From: an uncultured Actinomycetes bacterium
GTDB lineage: Bacteria; Actinomycetota; Acidimicrobiia; Acidimicrobiales; Microtrichaceae
Length of the DNA: 5,419 nucleotides
Direction of reading: 5' to 3'
Assembly: GCA_903953195.1 (NCBI GenBank)
Contig: CAJBIS010000116.1
Location: 1 to 5,419 of the forward strand
Position numbers and translations under genes: made by a program. Under the pieces are notes generated by a model. The model ran no database searches and was not told the DNA's origin. It worked only from the letters and a program-made list of their open reading frames with translations. Positions 1 to 5,201 of this stretch are shown here, piece by piece (position 1 is the first letter of the stretch; every line of letters starts with the position of its first letter).

Positions 1-116
1 ATCACTAGCGGATTGCTCGATGTGGCCACCGACAAGGACTTCTTAGGTTCCAGCGGCTACGCGGGGGCCTTGGGCCGCAGCATGATCAGTTGCCTGTGTC
101 TGATGGTGATCGCACG
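1..116. other. Left-edge stretch without a callable gene
   Basis: I cannot assign a gene here. One plus-strand frame (starting at base 1) is open from the edge to a stop at 289-291, and its first ~110 bases have mostly G/C third positions. The predicted peptide is not one I recognise, and the frame would overlap the next gene by about 170 bases. A second frame ends at a TAG at 44-46, so it could be the last codons of an upstream gene. I see no convincing -35/-10 pair. The stretch probably contains the end of an upstream gene or the leader of the propeller gene. Confidence 0.3.
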
Positions 117-1595
117 TTGCCGGCGGGTTGCTCGTTCGCGGGGGAGTCCCCGTCGGGTGGCCGTGGCCGGGGGTTCTCGTGGCGGGCCCGGTGGGCGGCG
201 ATCGGTGCCGCGGTCGCGGTCGTCGCCGGGACTGGCGGTGTGGCCTGGTCGGGCGCAACGAACGCGCAACTCACGCCGTCGCAGACGCTGATCTCGCCGT
301 GTCGGATCATGGACACGCGTTCCGGGCCGAACAATGTCGGTCCGCGTGCCACGCCGCTCAACGGTGATGAGATCTACACGATCCAGGTGACCGGCCTGAA
401 CGGCAACTGCAACATCCCCGCTGGCACCAGTGGCGTGGTGATGAACGTGACCATCGTCGGCCCCGGCTCGAACGGGTACCTGACGGTGTTCCCGGGTGGT
501 TCGAACACGCCGACGGCGTCGAATCTCAACTACGTCGCCGGTCAGGCCCCGACACCGAACCAGGTGACCGTTGCGCTGAACGGCCCGGAGAGTCTGATCG
601 CGCCCGGGCAGGTGTCCTTCTTCGCGTCGGGCGGTCCGGTGAACGTGATCGCCGACATCGCCGGCTACACCACGGCATCGCGACTCACGAACCCGCAGCT
701 CACTCAGAACCGCTGGGACCGGGACCTGGCCAAGCCCGCCACGGTCGATGTGGGCCCCGTGCCGACCGCCGTCGCGTTCGACGGCACCAATGTCTGGGTC
801 GTCAACGAGGACGACAACACGGTCAGCGTCGTCGATCCGGCCATCAACGACGTGATTGACACGGTGACCGTGGGTTCGCTGCCCTCGGCGATCGCGTTCG
901 ACGGCACGAATGTCTGGGTCACGAACGCCATTTCCAACAATGTGACCCGCATCAACGCCGCCACGGGCGCCGTGGTGGGCTCGCCGATCGCGGTCGGGTC
1001 CAGCCCGACTGCCATCGCGTTCGACGGCGCCGACATGTGGGTCGCGAACGGCAATGACGACACCGTCACGCAGATCAACGCCGCCTCGGGCACCGTCATC
1101 GGCTCGCCGACCGCCGTCGGCACGTTTCCGAACGGCATGGCGTTCGACGGCGCCAACATCTGGGTCACGAACTTCATCTCCAACAACGTGACCCGCATCG
1201 ACGCCGCCACGGGCGCCGTGGTCGGCTCACCGATTGCCGTCGGCACCGCGCCGGTCGGTGTCGCATTCGACGGCACCAACATGTGGGTCGCCAACAACGG
1301 GTCCGACACCGTGACCCGGATCGATGCCGCCACGGGTGTCGTGGTCGGATCGCCGATCGGGGTCGGCGTCCGGCCGAGTCGACTGGCGTTCGACGGCACG
1401 ACCATGTGGGTGTCGAACACGCTGAACGCCGACGTCCCGTCGACTGTGACCCGGATCGATGTGGCCACCGGCACGGTGATCGCTGTCGGTGTTGACGCAG
1501 TTGGCCGGCGCCCGGTCGGGATGGCGTTCGACGGCACGAATGTGTGGGTCGCCAACAGCGGTTCGAACACCGTGTCGAAGCTGCGAGCCGGCTGA
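117..1595 (+). CDS. Secreted seven-bladed YncE/NHL-like beta-propeller protein with N-terminal actinobacterial beta domain
   Basis: This is a predicted exported protein of about 492 residues, with no enzyme motif that I recognise. Residues 24-46 (WAAIGAAVAVVAG core) follow an Arg-rich stretch and form a signal peptide or signal anchor; ATNAQ is a possible cleavage region. Residues 52-186 match a beta domain common in actinobacterial secreted proteins, with landmarks CRIMDTRSGP, VVMNVTIVGP, GYLTVFPGG, ASNLNYVAGQ and NVIADIAGY. From residue 212 to the end there are seven repeats of about 41 residues with the signature VG..P...AFDG..MWV.N....TVTRID.ATG.V.GSPI, typical of YncE/NHL-type propellers. 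The TTG at 117 is chosen because GGTGATC (105-111), complementary to the 16S rRNA tail, lies five bases upstream and because third-position G/C rises there. TTG at 90 and GTG at 96 are in-frame alternatives. The ligand or partner is unknown. Convergent with the TetR gene, 60 bases apart. Confidence 0.87.
   Translation: MPAGCSFAGESPSGGRGRGFSWRARWAAIGAAVAVVAGTGGVAWSGATNAQLTPSQTLISPCRIMDTRSGPNNVGPRATPLNGDEIYTIQVTGLNGNCNIPAGTSGVVMNVTIVGPGSNGYLTVFPGGSNTPTASNLNYVAGQAPTPNQVTVALNGPESLIAPGQVSFFASGGPVNVIADIAGYTTASRLTNPQLTQNRWDRDLAKPATVDVGPVPTAVAFDGTNVWVVNEDDNTVSVVDPAINDVIDTVTVGSLPSAIAFDGTNVWVTNAISNNVTRINAATGAVVGSPIAVGSSPTAIAFDGADMWVANGNDDTVTQINAASGTVIGSPTAVGTFPNGMAFDGANIWVTNFISNNVTRIDAATGAVVGSPIAVGTAPVGVAFDGTNMWVANNGSDTVTRIDAATGVVVGSPIGVGVRPSRLAFDGTTMWVSNTLNADVPSTVTRIDVATGTVIAVGVDAVGRRPVGMAFDGTNVWVANSGSNTVSKLRAG
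750..1592 (+). repeat. Seven tandem propeller repeats (about 123 bp each) within the CDS
   Basis: Repeats begin at about 750, 870, 993, 1116, 1239, 1362 and 1500. The first five are 40-41 codons. The sixth is 46 codons because of an insertion (NADVPS), and the last is 31 codons and ends at the stop. The most constant DNA encodes AFDGTN and WV.N. Repeats 2 and 4 share the ISNNVTRI form, while 3 and 5 share the DTVT form, which suggests that a two-repeat block was duplicated. Seven repeats fit the usual closed seven-bladed ring. Confidence 0.85.
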
Positions 1596-1606
1596 CGGGC
1601 GGGGCC

Positions 1607-1620
1607 CACGCTGGAGCGTG
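1607..1620. terminator. Weak hairpin between convergent genes
   Basis: CACGCT and AGCGTG form a perfect inverted repeat separated by two bases, 11 bases after the propeller stop and 35 bases past the end of the TetR gene. There is no T-run and the folded loop would be tight (five pairs around TGGA). It is the best candidate I see for a shared terminator in this 60-base gap, but the support is thin. Confidence 0.25.
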
Positions 1621-1655
1621 ACCGGATCCGTCGCCGGCATCCCAGCTGCTGCGGG

Positions 1656-2174
1656 TCAGTGGTTGGCGAGTGCGAGGTCGAGTGCGGCGGCAAGGCGTTC
1701 GGCGACGCCGGACTCGATGCCGGTGAGGATCGACTCGAAGTGGCGGCGGATCGACACGACGCCCCGTGCCTTGAGGGTCTGGAAGCCGGTGGTGTCGATG
1801 GGTTCGCGGCCGGCGACGACGTCGGCCAGGGCTCCGAGCACGAGCTCGGAGGGGGTGACGCCTTCGGGCTGGGCGTCGAGGGCGGCGAGGAGCTGGGGCA
1901 CTCGGTGCTCGAGCTCCCACCAGACGATGCCTTCCTTGGTGCCGATGCGCCGGTAGAAGGTGCTGGGTGACACGCCGGCGCGCTCGGCGATCTCCTCGAT
2001 GGTGACGTCGTCGTAGCCGCGGGCGTCGAACAGCTCGAACGCAGCCTTGCGCAGCACCTCCACGGCGTCGTCGCGCCGCTTGCCGCGGCGTGACGCACCG
2101 TCGCCAGAGGGGGCTTCGGGCGGCGCGTCCGGGGCGGTGCTGGGCGCGTCGGCCTGCTCAGGTGCGTGCGTCAT
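1656..2174 (-). CDS. TetR/AcrR-family transcriptional regulator
   Basis: This encodes a predicted cytoplasmic DNA-binding repressor of 172 residues, short for TetR proteins (usually about 190-220). Residues 1-33 are a disordered Pro/Ala/Asp-rich tail ending in a basic patch (SRRGKRR). Residues 36-83 form the TetR DNA-binding domain: helix 1 AAFELFDARGYDDVTI, helix 2 EEIAERAG, recognition helix VSPSTFYRRIGTKEGI. The remaining ~90 residues are helical and form a reduced ligand/dimer domain that I cannot match to a ligand class. The start ATG at 2174 gives a normal TetR layout. The same frame is open up to 2363, but that would run the protein through the control region and overlap the divergent gene. 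No strong ribosome site is visible; there is only a GAG just before the ATG. The gene is divergent from the Calx-beta/RCC1 gene, so the likely targets are that gene and itself. The inducer is unknown. Confidence 0.88.
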   Translation of the reverse strand: MTHAPEQADAPSTAPDAPPEAPSGDGASRRGKRRDDAVEVLRKAAFELFDARGYDDVTIEEIAERAGVSPSTFYRRIGTKEGIVWWELEHRVPQLLAALDAQPEGVTPSELVLGALADVVAGREPIDTTGFQTLKARGVVSIRRHFESILTGIESGVAERLAAALDLALANH

Positions 2175-2216
2175 CTCGGCCGGAGCGTACCGGTCCGACC
2201 CACTTCCAGCGATGTA

Positions 2217-2234
2217 CCCACTACGCAGAGTGGG
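2217..2234. promoter_or_regulatory. 18-bp dyad, possible operator on the tetR side
   Basis: CCCACT and AGTGGG are perfect inverted arms separated by six bases, 43 bases upstream of the TetR start. Size and spacing suit a dimeric repressor, but the half-site differs from the CTGTCA half-site nearer the surface-protein gene. Confidence 0.35.
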
Positions 2235-2257
2235 ATTTAGGCGTGAACCACCGGAAA

Positions 2258-2280
2258 ACGTCACGCAAAGGGGTTGACGT
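2258..2280. promoter_or_regulatory. ACGTCA/TGACGT inverted repeat overlapping a -35-like box
   Basis: ACGTCA (2258-2263) and TGACGT (2275-2280) are perfect inverted arms around 11 bases. The right arm lies over the TTGACG hexamer proposed as a -35 box, so a protein bound here could block the plus-strand promoter. Six-base arms can arise by chance. Confidence 0.3.
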
Positions 2281-2287
2281 CGGTGCA

Positions 2288-2323
2288 AGCCACTGTCAGG
2301 TTGCATGTTGACAGTGGCTGTCA
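2288..2323. promoter_or_regulatory. Candidate TetR operator: alternating CTGTCA half-sites
   Basis: AGCCACTGTCA (2288-2298) and TGACAGTGGCT (2309-2319) are perfect 11-base inverted arms around 10 bases. The right arm also belongs to the 15-base palindrome TGACAGTGGCTGTCA (2309-2323). CTGTCA half-sites therefore occur three times in alternating orientation, at 2293, 2309 (inverted) and 2318. Known TetR-family operators are often palindromes of this size. The site lies 39-74 bases before the surface-protein start, over a TTGACA box and just downstream of the other proposed promoter, which suits repression. In RNA it could also fold as a leader hairpin. Confidence 0.6.
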
Positions 2324-2345
2324 CCACTGGTGCGAGTGCCACGAC

Positions 2346-2351
2346 AAGGAG
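2346..2351 (+). promoter_or_regulatory. Ribosome binding site deciding the start at 2362
   Basis: AAGGAG lies ten bases before the ATG at 2362. An earlier in-frame ATG at 2305 falls inside the operator-like inverted repeat and has no such site, so 2362 is the better start. Confidence 0.75.
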
Positions 2352-2361
2352 CAACAACGTC

Positions 2362-4227
2362 ATGGTGGATATTCAGGCACCTGCTGCCGGGCAGGCATCG
2401 GCAGGGCGGCGCTGGCGGGTGCTGCTCACCGCGCTCCTCGCGTCGCTCCTCGCTGTGGGGGCGGTGTCGGCGTTGCCCGCGACCGCGACGCCGTCGGTGC
2501 GCGTGTCGCTCGGCGACGCGACGGGTCTCGAGCACACCGACGCCGATGCCGGCCTGTTCGTGCCGGTCACTCTCTCGGAGGCCACGTCGTCGCCGGTGAC
2601 CTTGTCCTACTGGGTCGACTCGGGCACCGCGACCGCTGGTACTGACTTCCTGAAGTGGGGCACCCAGGCCAGCCCGCGGACGATCACCATCGCGGCGGGT
2701 GCGCGCCAGGCGACGATCAACGTCCCCGTCAAGCGAGACGCCGCCGCCGAGGGCAACGAAACGTTCTCCGTCATGCTGGGCACGGTCACGACCGGCAACG
2801 CCAGCGTCGGACGCGGCACGGGCACCGGCACCATCGTCGACTCCTCGGCAGGGACGCTCGTGTCGAGCGTGACCGTGCCCGAGGGTGACGGCACCGGCAT
2901 CAGGGCCCAGTTCCGCCTCGAGCTCGCCACCGCCGCGGCGTCGTCGCGCACCGTCGGCTACTCGACCGCGAACGGCTCCGCCGTCTCCGGCACCGACTAC
3001 ACAGCCGTCAAGCCGTACTCGGTGACGTTCGCTCCGGGTCAGTCCTCCAAGACCGTCGACGTGACCATCGCCGGCAACACCACCTACCAGGGCAACCGCG
3101 GGTTCGTCCTCAACACCACCGGCGCGATTGTCGGCACCGGCCTGGCCACCATCCTCGAGGACGACGCCGCGCCGGTCACCACCACGACGACCACGACGAC
3201 CACCACGACGACGACCACCACGACGGTGCCAGCAGCAACAGCGACGAGCATCTCCGCCGGCAACAGGCACTCGTGCGCGGTCCTGACCGACGGCACCGCC
3301 CACTGCTGGGGCACCAACAGCAGAGGTCAGCTCGGCAACAACACCACCACCGACTCGAACGTGCCGGTGAAGGTCGTCGACCCGGCCAACACTGCGAACG
3401 CCCTCACCGGGATCGCCAGCATCTCGGCAGGTGCGTACGGCACGTGTGCTGTGATGACTGACGGCACCGCCCGCTGCTGGGGCGCCAACAACGCCGGTCA
3501 GCTCGGCAACAACGCCACCACCGACTCGTCGGTGCCGGTGAAGGTCGTCGACCCGACCGACACTGCGAACGCCCTCACCGGGATCGCGAGCATCTCCGTC
3601 GGCGCCGCCCACACGTGTGCAGTGATGACCGACGGCACCGCCCGCTGCTGGGGCACCAACAGCAGCGGAGCGCTCGGCAACAACACGACGACCCAGTCGA
3701 ACGTGGCAGTCACGGTGGTCGACCCGACCAACACTGCGAACGCCCTCACCGGGATCGCCAGCATCTCCGCCGGCTACGCCTTTACGTGTGCGGTGTTGAC
3801 CGGCGGCACCGCCCGCTGCTGGGGCGCCGCCACCACCTACGGCCAGCTCGGCAACAACAGCGCGACCGCCTCGTCGGTGCCGGTGACGGTGTCGAACCTG
3901 TCCGGGGCCGCCAGCATCAGCGTTGGAACGTCCCACGCCTGCGCTGTCCTGTCCGACGGCACCGCCCGCTGCTGGGGGAGGAACGACTACGGTCAGATCG
4001 GCAACAACACCACCACCCAGTCGAAGGTCGCGGTGAAGGTCGTCGACCCGACCGACACTGCGAACGCCCTCACCGGGATCGCCAGCATCTCCGCCGGCGA
4101 CAGGCACTCGTGCGCGGTCCTGACCGACGGCACCGTCCGCTGCTGGGGGTGGAACCAATACGGTCAGCTCGGCAACAACTCCCTCACCAACTCACTGGTG
4201 CCGGTGACGGTCAGCGCCTGGGGGTAG
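2362..4227 (+). CDS. Exported Calx-beta / poly-Thr / RCC1-repeat surface protein
   Basis: This encodes a predicted extracellular protein of 621 residues. Residues 1-43 are a signal peptide: RRWR, the hydrophobic core VLLTALLASLLAVGAV, and a likely cleavage near ALPATA. Residues 45-160 form one Calx-beta-like domain (TATAGTDF, TITIAAGARQATINVPV, EGNETFSVML) and 168-270 a second (VPEGDGTG, SAVSGTDYTAV, VTFAPGQSSKTVDV, ATILEDD). Calx-beta domains are known Ca2+-binding or adhesive beta-sandwiches; whether these bind Ca2+ is not shown. Residues 273-288 are sixteen threonines, a probable stiff and possibly glycosylated linker. Residues 296-621 are six RCC1 repeats (SISAG...CAVLTDGTARCWG.N..GQLGNN). 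Each repeat has two cysteines ten residues apart, a possible disulfide in an oxidising environment. No LPXTG, transmembrane anchor or enzyme motif is seen after the signal. The gene is divergent from the TetR gene, which may control it. The binding partner is unknown. Confidence 0.9.
   Translation: MVDIQAPAAGQASAGRRWRVLLTALLASLLAVGAVSALPATATPSVRVSLGDATGLEHTDADAGLFVPVTLSEATSSPVTLSYWVDSGTATAGTDFLKWGTQASPRTITIAAGARQATINVPVKRDAAAEGNETFSVMLGTVTTGNASVGRGTGTGTIVDSSAGTLVSSVTVPEGDGTGIRAQFRLELATAAASSRTVGYSTANGSAVSGTDYTAVKPYSVTFAPGQSSKTVDVTIAGNTTYQGNRGFVLNTTGAIVGTGLATILEDDAAPVTTTTTTTTTTTTTTTTVPAATATSISAGNRHSCAVLTDGTAHCWGTNSRGQLGNNTTTDSNVPVKVVDPANTANALTGIASISAGAYGTCAVMTDGTARCWGANNAGQLGNNATTDSSVPVKVVDPTDTANALTGIASISVGAAHTCAVMTDGTARCWGTNSSGALGNNTTTQSNVAVTVVDPTNTANALTGIASISAGYAFTCAVLTGGTARCWGAATTYGQLGNNSATASSVPVTVSNLSGAASISVGTSHACAVLSDGTARCWGRNDYGQIGNNTTTQSKVAVKVVDPTDTANALTGIASISAGDRHSCAVLTDGTVRCWGWNQYGQLGNNSLTNSLVPVTVSAWG
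3178..3225 (+). repeat. Sixteen-codon threonine run (ACC/ACG) linking Calx-beta and RCC1 parts
   Basis: Sixteen consecutive ACC or ACG codons encode a Thr16 linker. The two codons alternate irregularly, so this is not a perfect microsatellite, but the ACN periodicity could still allow length change by slippage. Such linkers usually separate folded domains in secreted actinobacterial proteins. Confidence 0.9.
3247..4224 (+). repeat. Six tandem RCC1 repeats (171-bp unit)
   Basis: Units begin at 3247, 3418, 3589, 3760, 3913 and 4084. Units 1, 2, 3 and 5 are 57 codons. Unit 4 is 51 codons and lacks the DP.NTANALTGIA linker, carrying SNLSGAA instead. Unit 6 is 47 codons and ends at the stop. The DNA encoding NTANALTGIA is nearly identical in units 1, 2, 3 and 5. 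The first ~60 bases of units 1 and 6 differ at only about three positions. This points to recent duplication or gene conversion. Confidence 0.92.
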
Positions 4228-4265
4228 ACGGCGGAGTACCCCATCTTCATCGCGACGGCCCCAGG

Positions 4266-4284
4266 CGCCCCCGGGCCGGGGGCG
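4266..4284 (+). terminator. Probable terminator hairpin after the surface-protein gene
   Basis: CGCCCCCGG and CCGGGGGCG are perfect nine-base arms around one G; allowing a five-base loop, seven G-C pairs remain. It begins 39 bases after the TAG. There is no T-run, which is common for actinobacterial terminators, so the call rests on position and stem strength. Confidence 0.5.
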
Positions 4285-4289
4285 GGCCA

Positions 4290-4359
4290 CCCCTGAATTC
4301 AGGGGAACGAATCCCCGAATTCAGGGGAACACGTCCCCCGAATAACGGGGAACACCCCG
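4290..4359. repeat. Three short tandem GGGGAAC units starting with a 16-bp palindrome
   Basis: CCCCTGAATTCAGGGG (4290-4305) is a perfect palindrome. From 4295, units of about 22 bases follow: GAATTCAGGGGAAC plus GAATCCCC (4295-4316), GAATTCAGGGGAAC plus ACGTCCCCC (4317-4339), and a diverged GAATAACGGGGAAC plus ACCCCG (4340-4359). Each unit has GGGG...CCCC arms that can pair. No protein reading is supported. It resembles a small REP-like or mobile-element-end repeat, but I do not recognise the family. Confidence 0.65.
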
Positions 4360-4385
4360 TGGTGGGGTGTTCCCCTGATTTCGGG
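4337..4385. repeat. Long stem-loop with GGGGAACACCCC arms
   Basis: GGGGAACACCCC (4347-4358) and GGGGTGTTCCCC (4364-4375) are perfect twelve-base inverted arms around GTGGT. Outside a four-by-four internal loop, CCCGAA (4337-4342) pairs with TTCGGG (4380-4385). The inner left arm is part of the third tandem unit. It could be a terminator, a REP-type element or a protein site at a former transposon end. Confidence 0.75.
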
Positions 4386-4389
4386 AGCC

Positions 4390-4410
4390 CTACTGCCGCT
4401 TCGGCTGTAG
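4390..4410. repeat. Nine-base stem hairpin with one mismatch
   Basis: CTACTGCCG and CGGCTGTAG are inverted arms with a single T-T mismatch around CTT. It follows the long stem-loop by four bases, so the whole 4266-4410 stretch is almost continuous secondary-structure-forming DNA. Confidence 0.5.
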
Positions 4411-4439
4411 GCGGCTCAGGCGGGGTGACCCGGGCCGGC

Positions 4440-4469
4440 TTGCACACGGGGAGGCTGAAGTTTGCACAC
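4440..4469. repeat. Short direct repeat TTGCACAC at the transposase-fragment boundary
   Basis: TTGCACAC occurs at 4440-4447 and 4462-4469, 22 bases apart, with GGGGAGG between. The second copy contains the TTG start of the fragment. It may mark a deletion or insertion junction, but eight-base repeats are weak evidence. Confidence 0.3.
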
Positions 4470-5037
4470 CATGCTTCACACCCCGTTGTTGGCGGCATCT
4501 CGGCGGTCGAGGAGCTGGGCCCGCTGGGAGTGCCCCGCCCTCAACGGCACCGTCGGCTGCCCCCTCCGGCAGGGCACCGTCGAGGTCGCCCAGCTCAACG
4601 GACTGCCGGTCATCGTCGAGCCGCCCGACCCCGCGACCGCCCCCAAGTGCTGCACCCAGCGCACCGTGTCCACCGGGCTCGACGCCCAGGCCAAGATCGA
4701 ACAGGAGCACTACTGGGGCAGCAAGAAGTGGCGGAAGCGCTACAACCACCGCACCTACATCGAGGGCGCCTTCGGCAACGTGAAGAACCCCACCACCGAG
4801 AACGTCGAACGCGGCTTCGTCCGGGTCTTCGCCCTCGGCAGGGTCACCTTCGCCATCGGCATCGCGCTCATCGCCTGCAACCTCCGCATGCTCCGCGGCA
4901 ACACCGGGCTCCTCGCCCCCGGCACCGGCGACCTCCTCATCGAAGCCGACCACCCCAGCCACGGCTACATGTTCGTCACCGAAGAAGAGGAAGCACTCCT
5001 CGCCGCCCACCGCGCCAGCCGACAACGCGCCGCATGA
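4462..5037 (+). pseudogene. C-terminal fragment of a DDE-type transposase
   Basis: The 191-residue product looks like the last third of an actinobacterial insertion-sequence transposase. From about residue 22 it shows the family features: paired-Cys segments ECPALNGTVGCPL (C24, C33) and KCCTQRTV (C63, C64), then YWGSKKWRKRYNHRTYIEGA, where E101 is probably the last acidic residue of the catalytic triad. FGNVKNPTTENVERGF and NLRML follow. The expected upstream catalytic aspartates and N-terminal DNA-binding part are absent, and an in-frame TGA at 4456-4458 closes the frame, so the gene is 5'-truncated and should not be active. Residues 1-21 look unrelated to the family. A TTG at 4462 with GGGGAGG seven bases upstream could still allow translation; ATG at 4471 is an alternative. 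I cannot fix the IS family or the element ends. Confidence 0.72.
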
Positions 5038-5201
5038 CACTGACCACATCCGGCACTGTCCCACGGTCGGGTCAAGATCGGGCTTCACCTGATGCATCGT
5101 CTGAGGCGAGAGGAGCAGCGGCGTGTCTCGAGAGGCTGCAACGCCTCGTCGGCCCGGGTCTCAGCGAGTCGTCCACATAATCGGATGAGCGACATAGCAT
5201 G
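5038..5201. other. Intergenic stretch after the transposase fragment
   Basis: I see no supported gene here. A TCTCGAGA palindrome lies near 5133-5140. A terminal inverted repeat of the insertion element would be expected in this stretch, but I could not find a matching left end. Confidence 0.4.

Larger units (their letters stand above)
2175..2361. promoter_or_regulatory. Divergent control region between tetR-type gene and surface-protein gene
   Basis: These 187 bases separate two divergent genes and contain several inverted repeats, entered separately where strong. On the plus strand TTGACG (2274-2279) is followed after 17 bases by CAGGTT (2297-2302), a possible promoter; a consensus TTGACA lies at 2308-2313 but has no good -10 box. 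An imperfect dyad TCGGCCGG / CCGGTCCGA (2176-2198) sits directly before the TetR start. I could not identify a convincing minus-strand promoter. Confidence 0.55.

Noticed and set aside
18..31. Match of CGATGTGGCCACCG near the left edge to the same string in propeller blade 6 (near 1458)
   Set aside because: The match is only ~14 bases and flanking codons do not continue the propeller pattern, so it is probably chance in GC-rich DNA.
704..2098. 464-codon open frame on the minus strand across the propeller gene and the TetR gene
   Set aside because: It lies antisense to two well-supported genes. Its product is low-complexity Ser/Thr/Pro/Arg and repeats with the propeller period, as expected for a shadow of GC-rich repeated codons.
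2305..2361. Earlier in-frame ATG (2305) as start of the Calx-beta/RCC1 gene
   Set aside because: It lies within the operator-like inverted repeat and lacks a ribosome site. The ATG at 2362 has AAGGAG and gives a normal signal peptide.
2296..4158. 620-codon open frame on the minus strand across the Calx-beta/RCC1 gene
   Set aside because: The product is Gly/Ala/Val/Arg-rich and mirrors the RCC1 repeat on the other strand. No domain is recognisable, and the plus strand encodes clear Calx-beta and RCC1 domains.
4290..4375. CRISPR-like array in the tandem units
   Set aside because: The units are only ~22 bases, contiguous and diverging, with no separate unique spacers and no cas genes nearby.
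4390..5097. 235-codon minus-strand frame opposite the transposase fragment
   Set aside because: It is a Gly/Ala/Val/Glu-rich antisense shadow of the transposase frame, which has recognisable family motifs.
3615..5180. 521-codon plus-strand frame running from the RCC1 repeats through the palindromes and transposase fragment
   Set aside because: It is out of frame with both genes. The product is Arg/His/Pro-rich with repeats copied from the RCC1 period, so it is a shadow frame.
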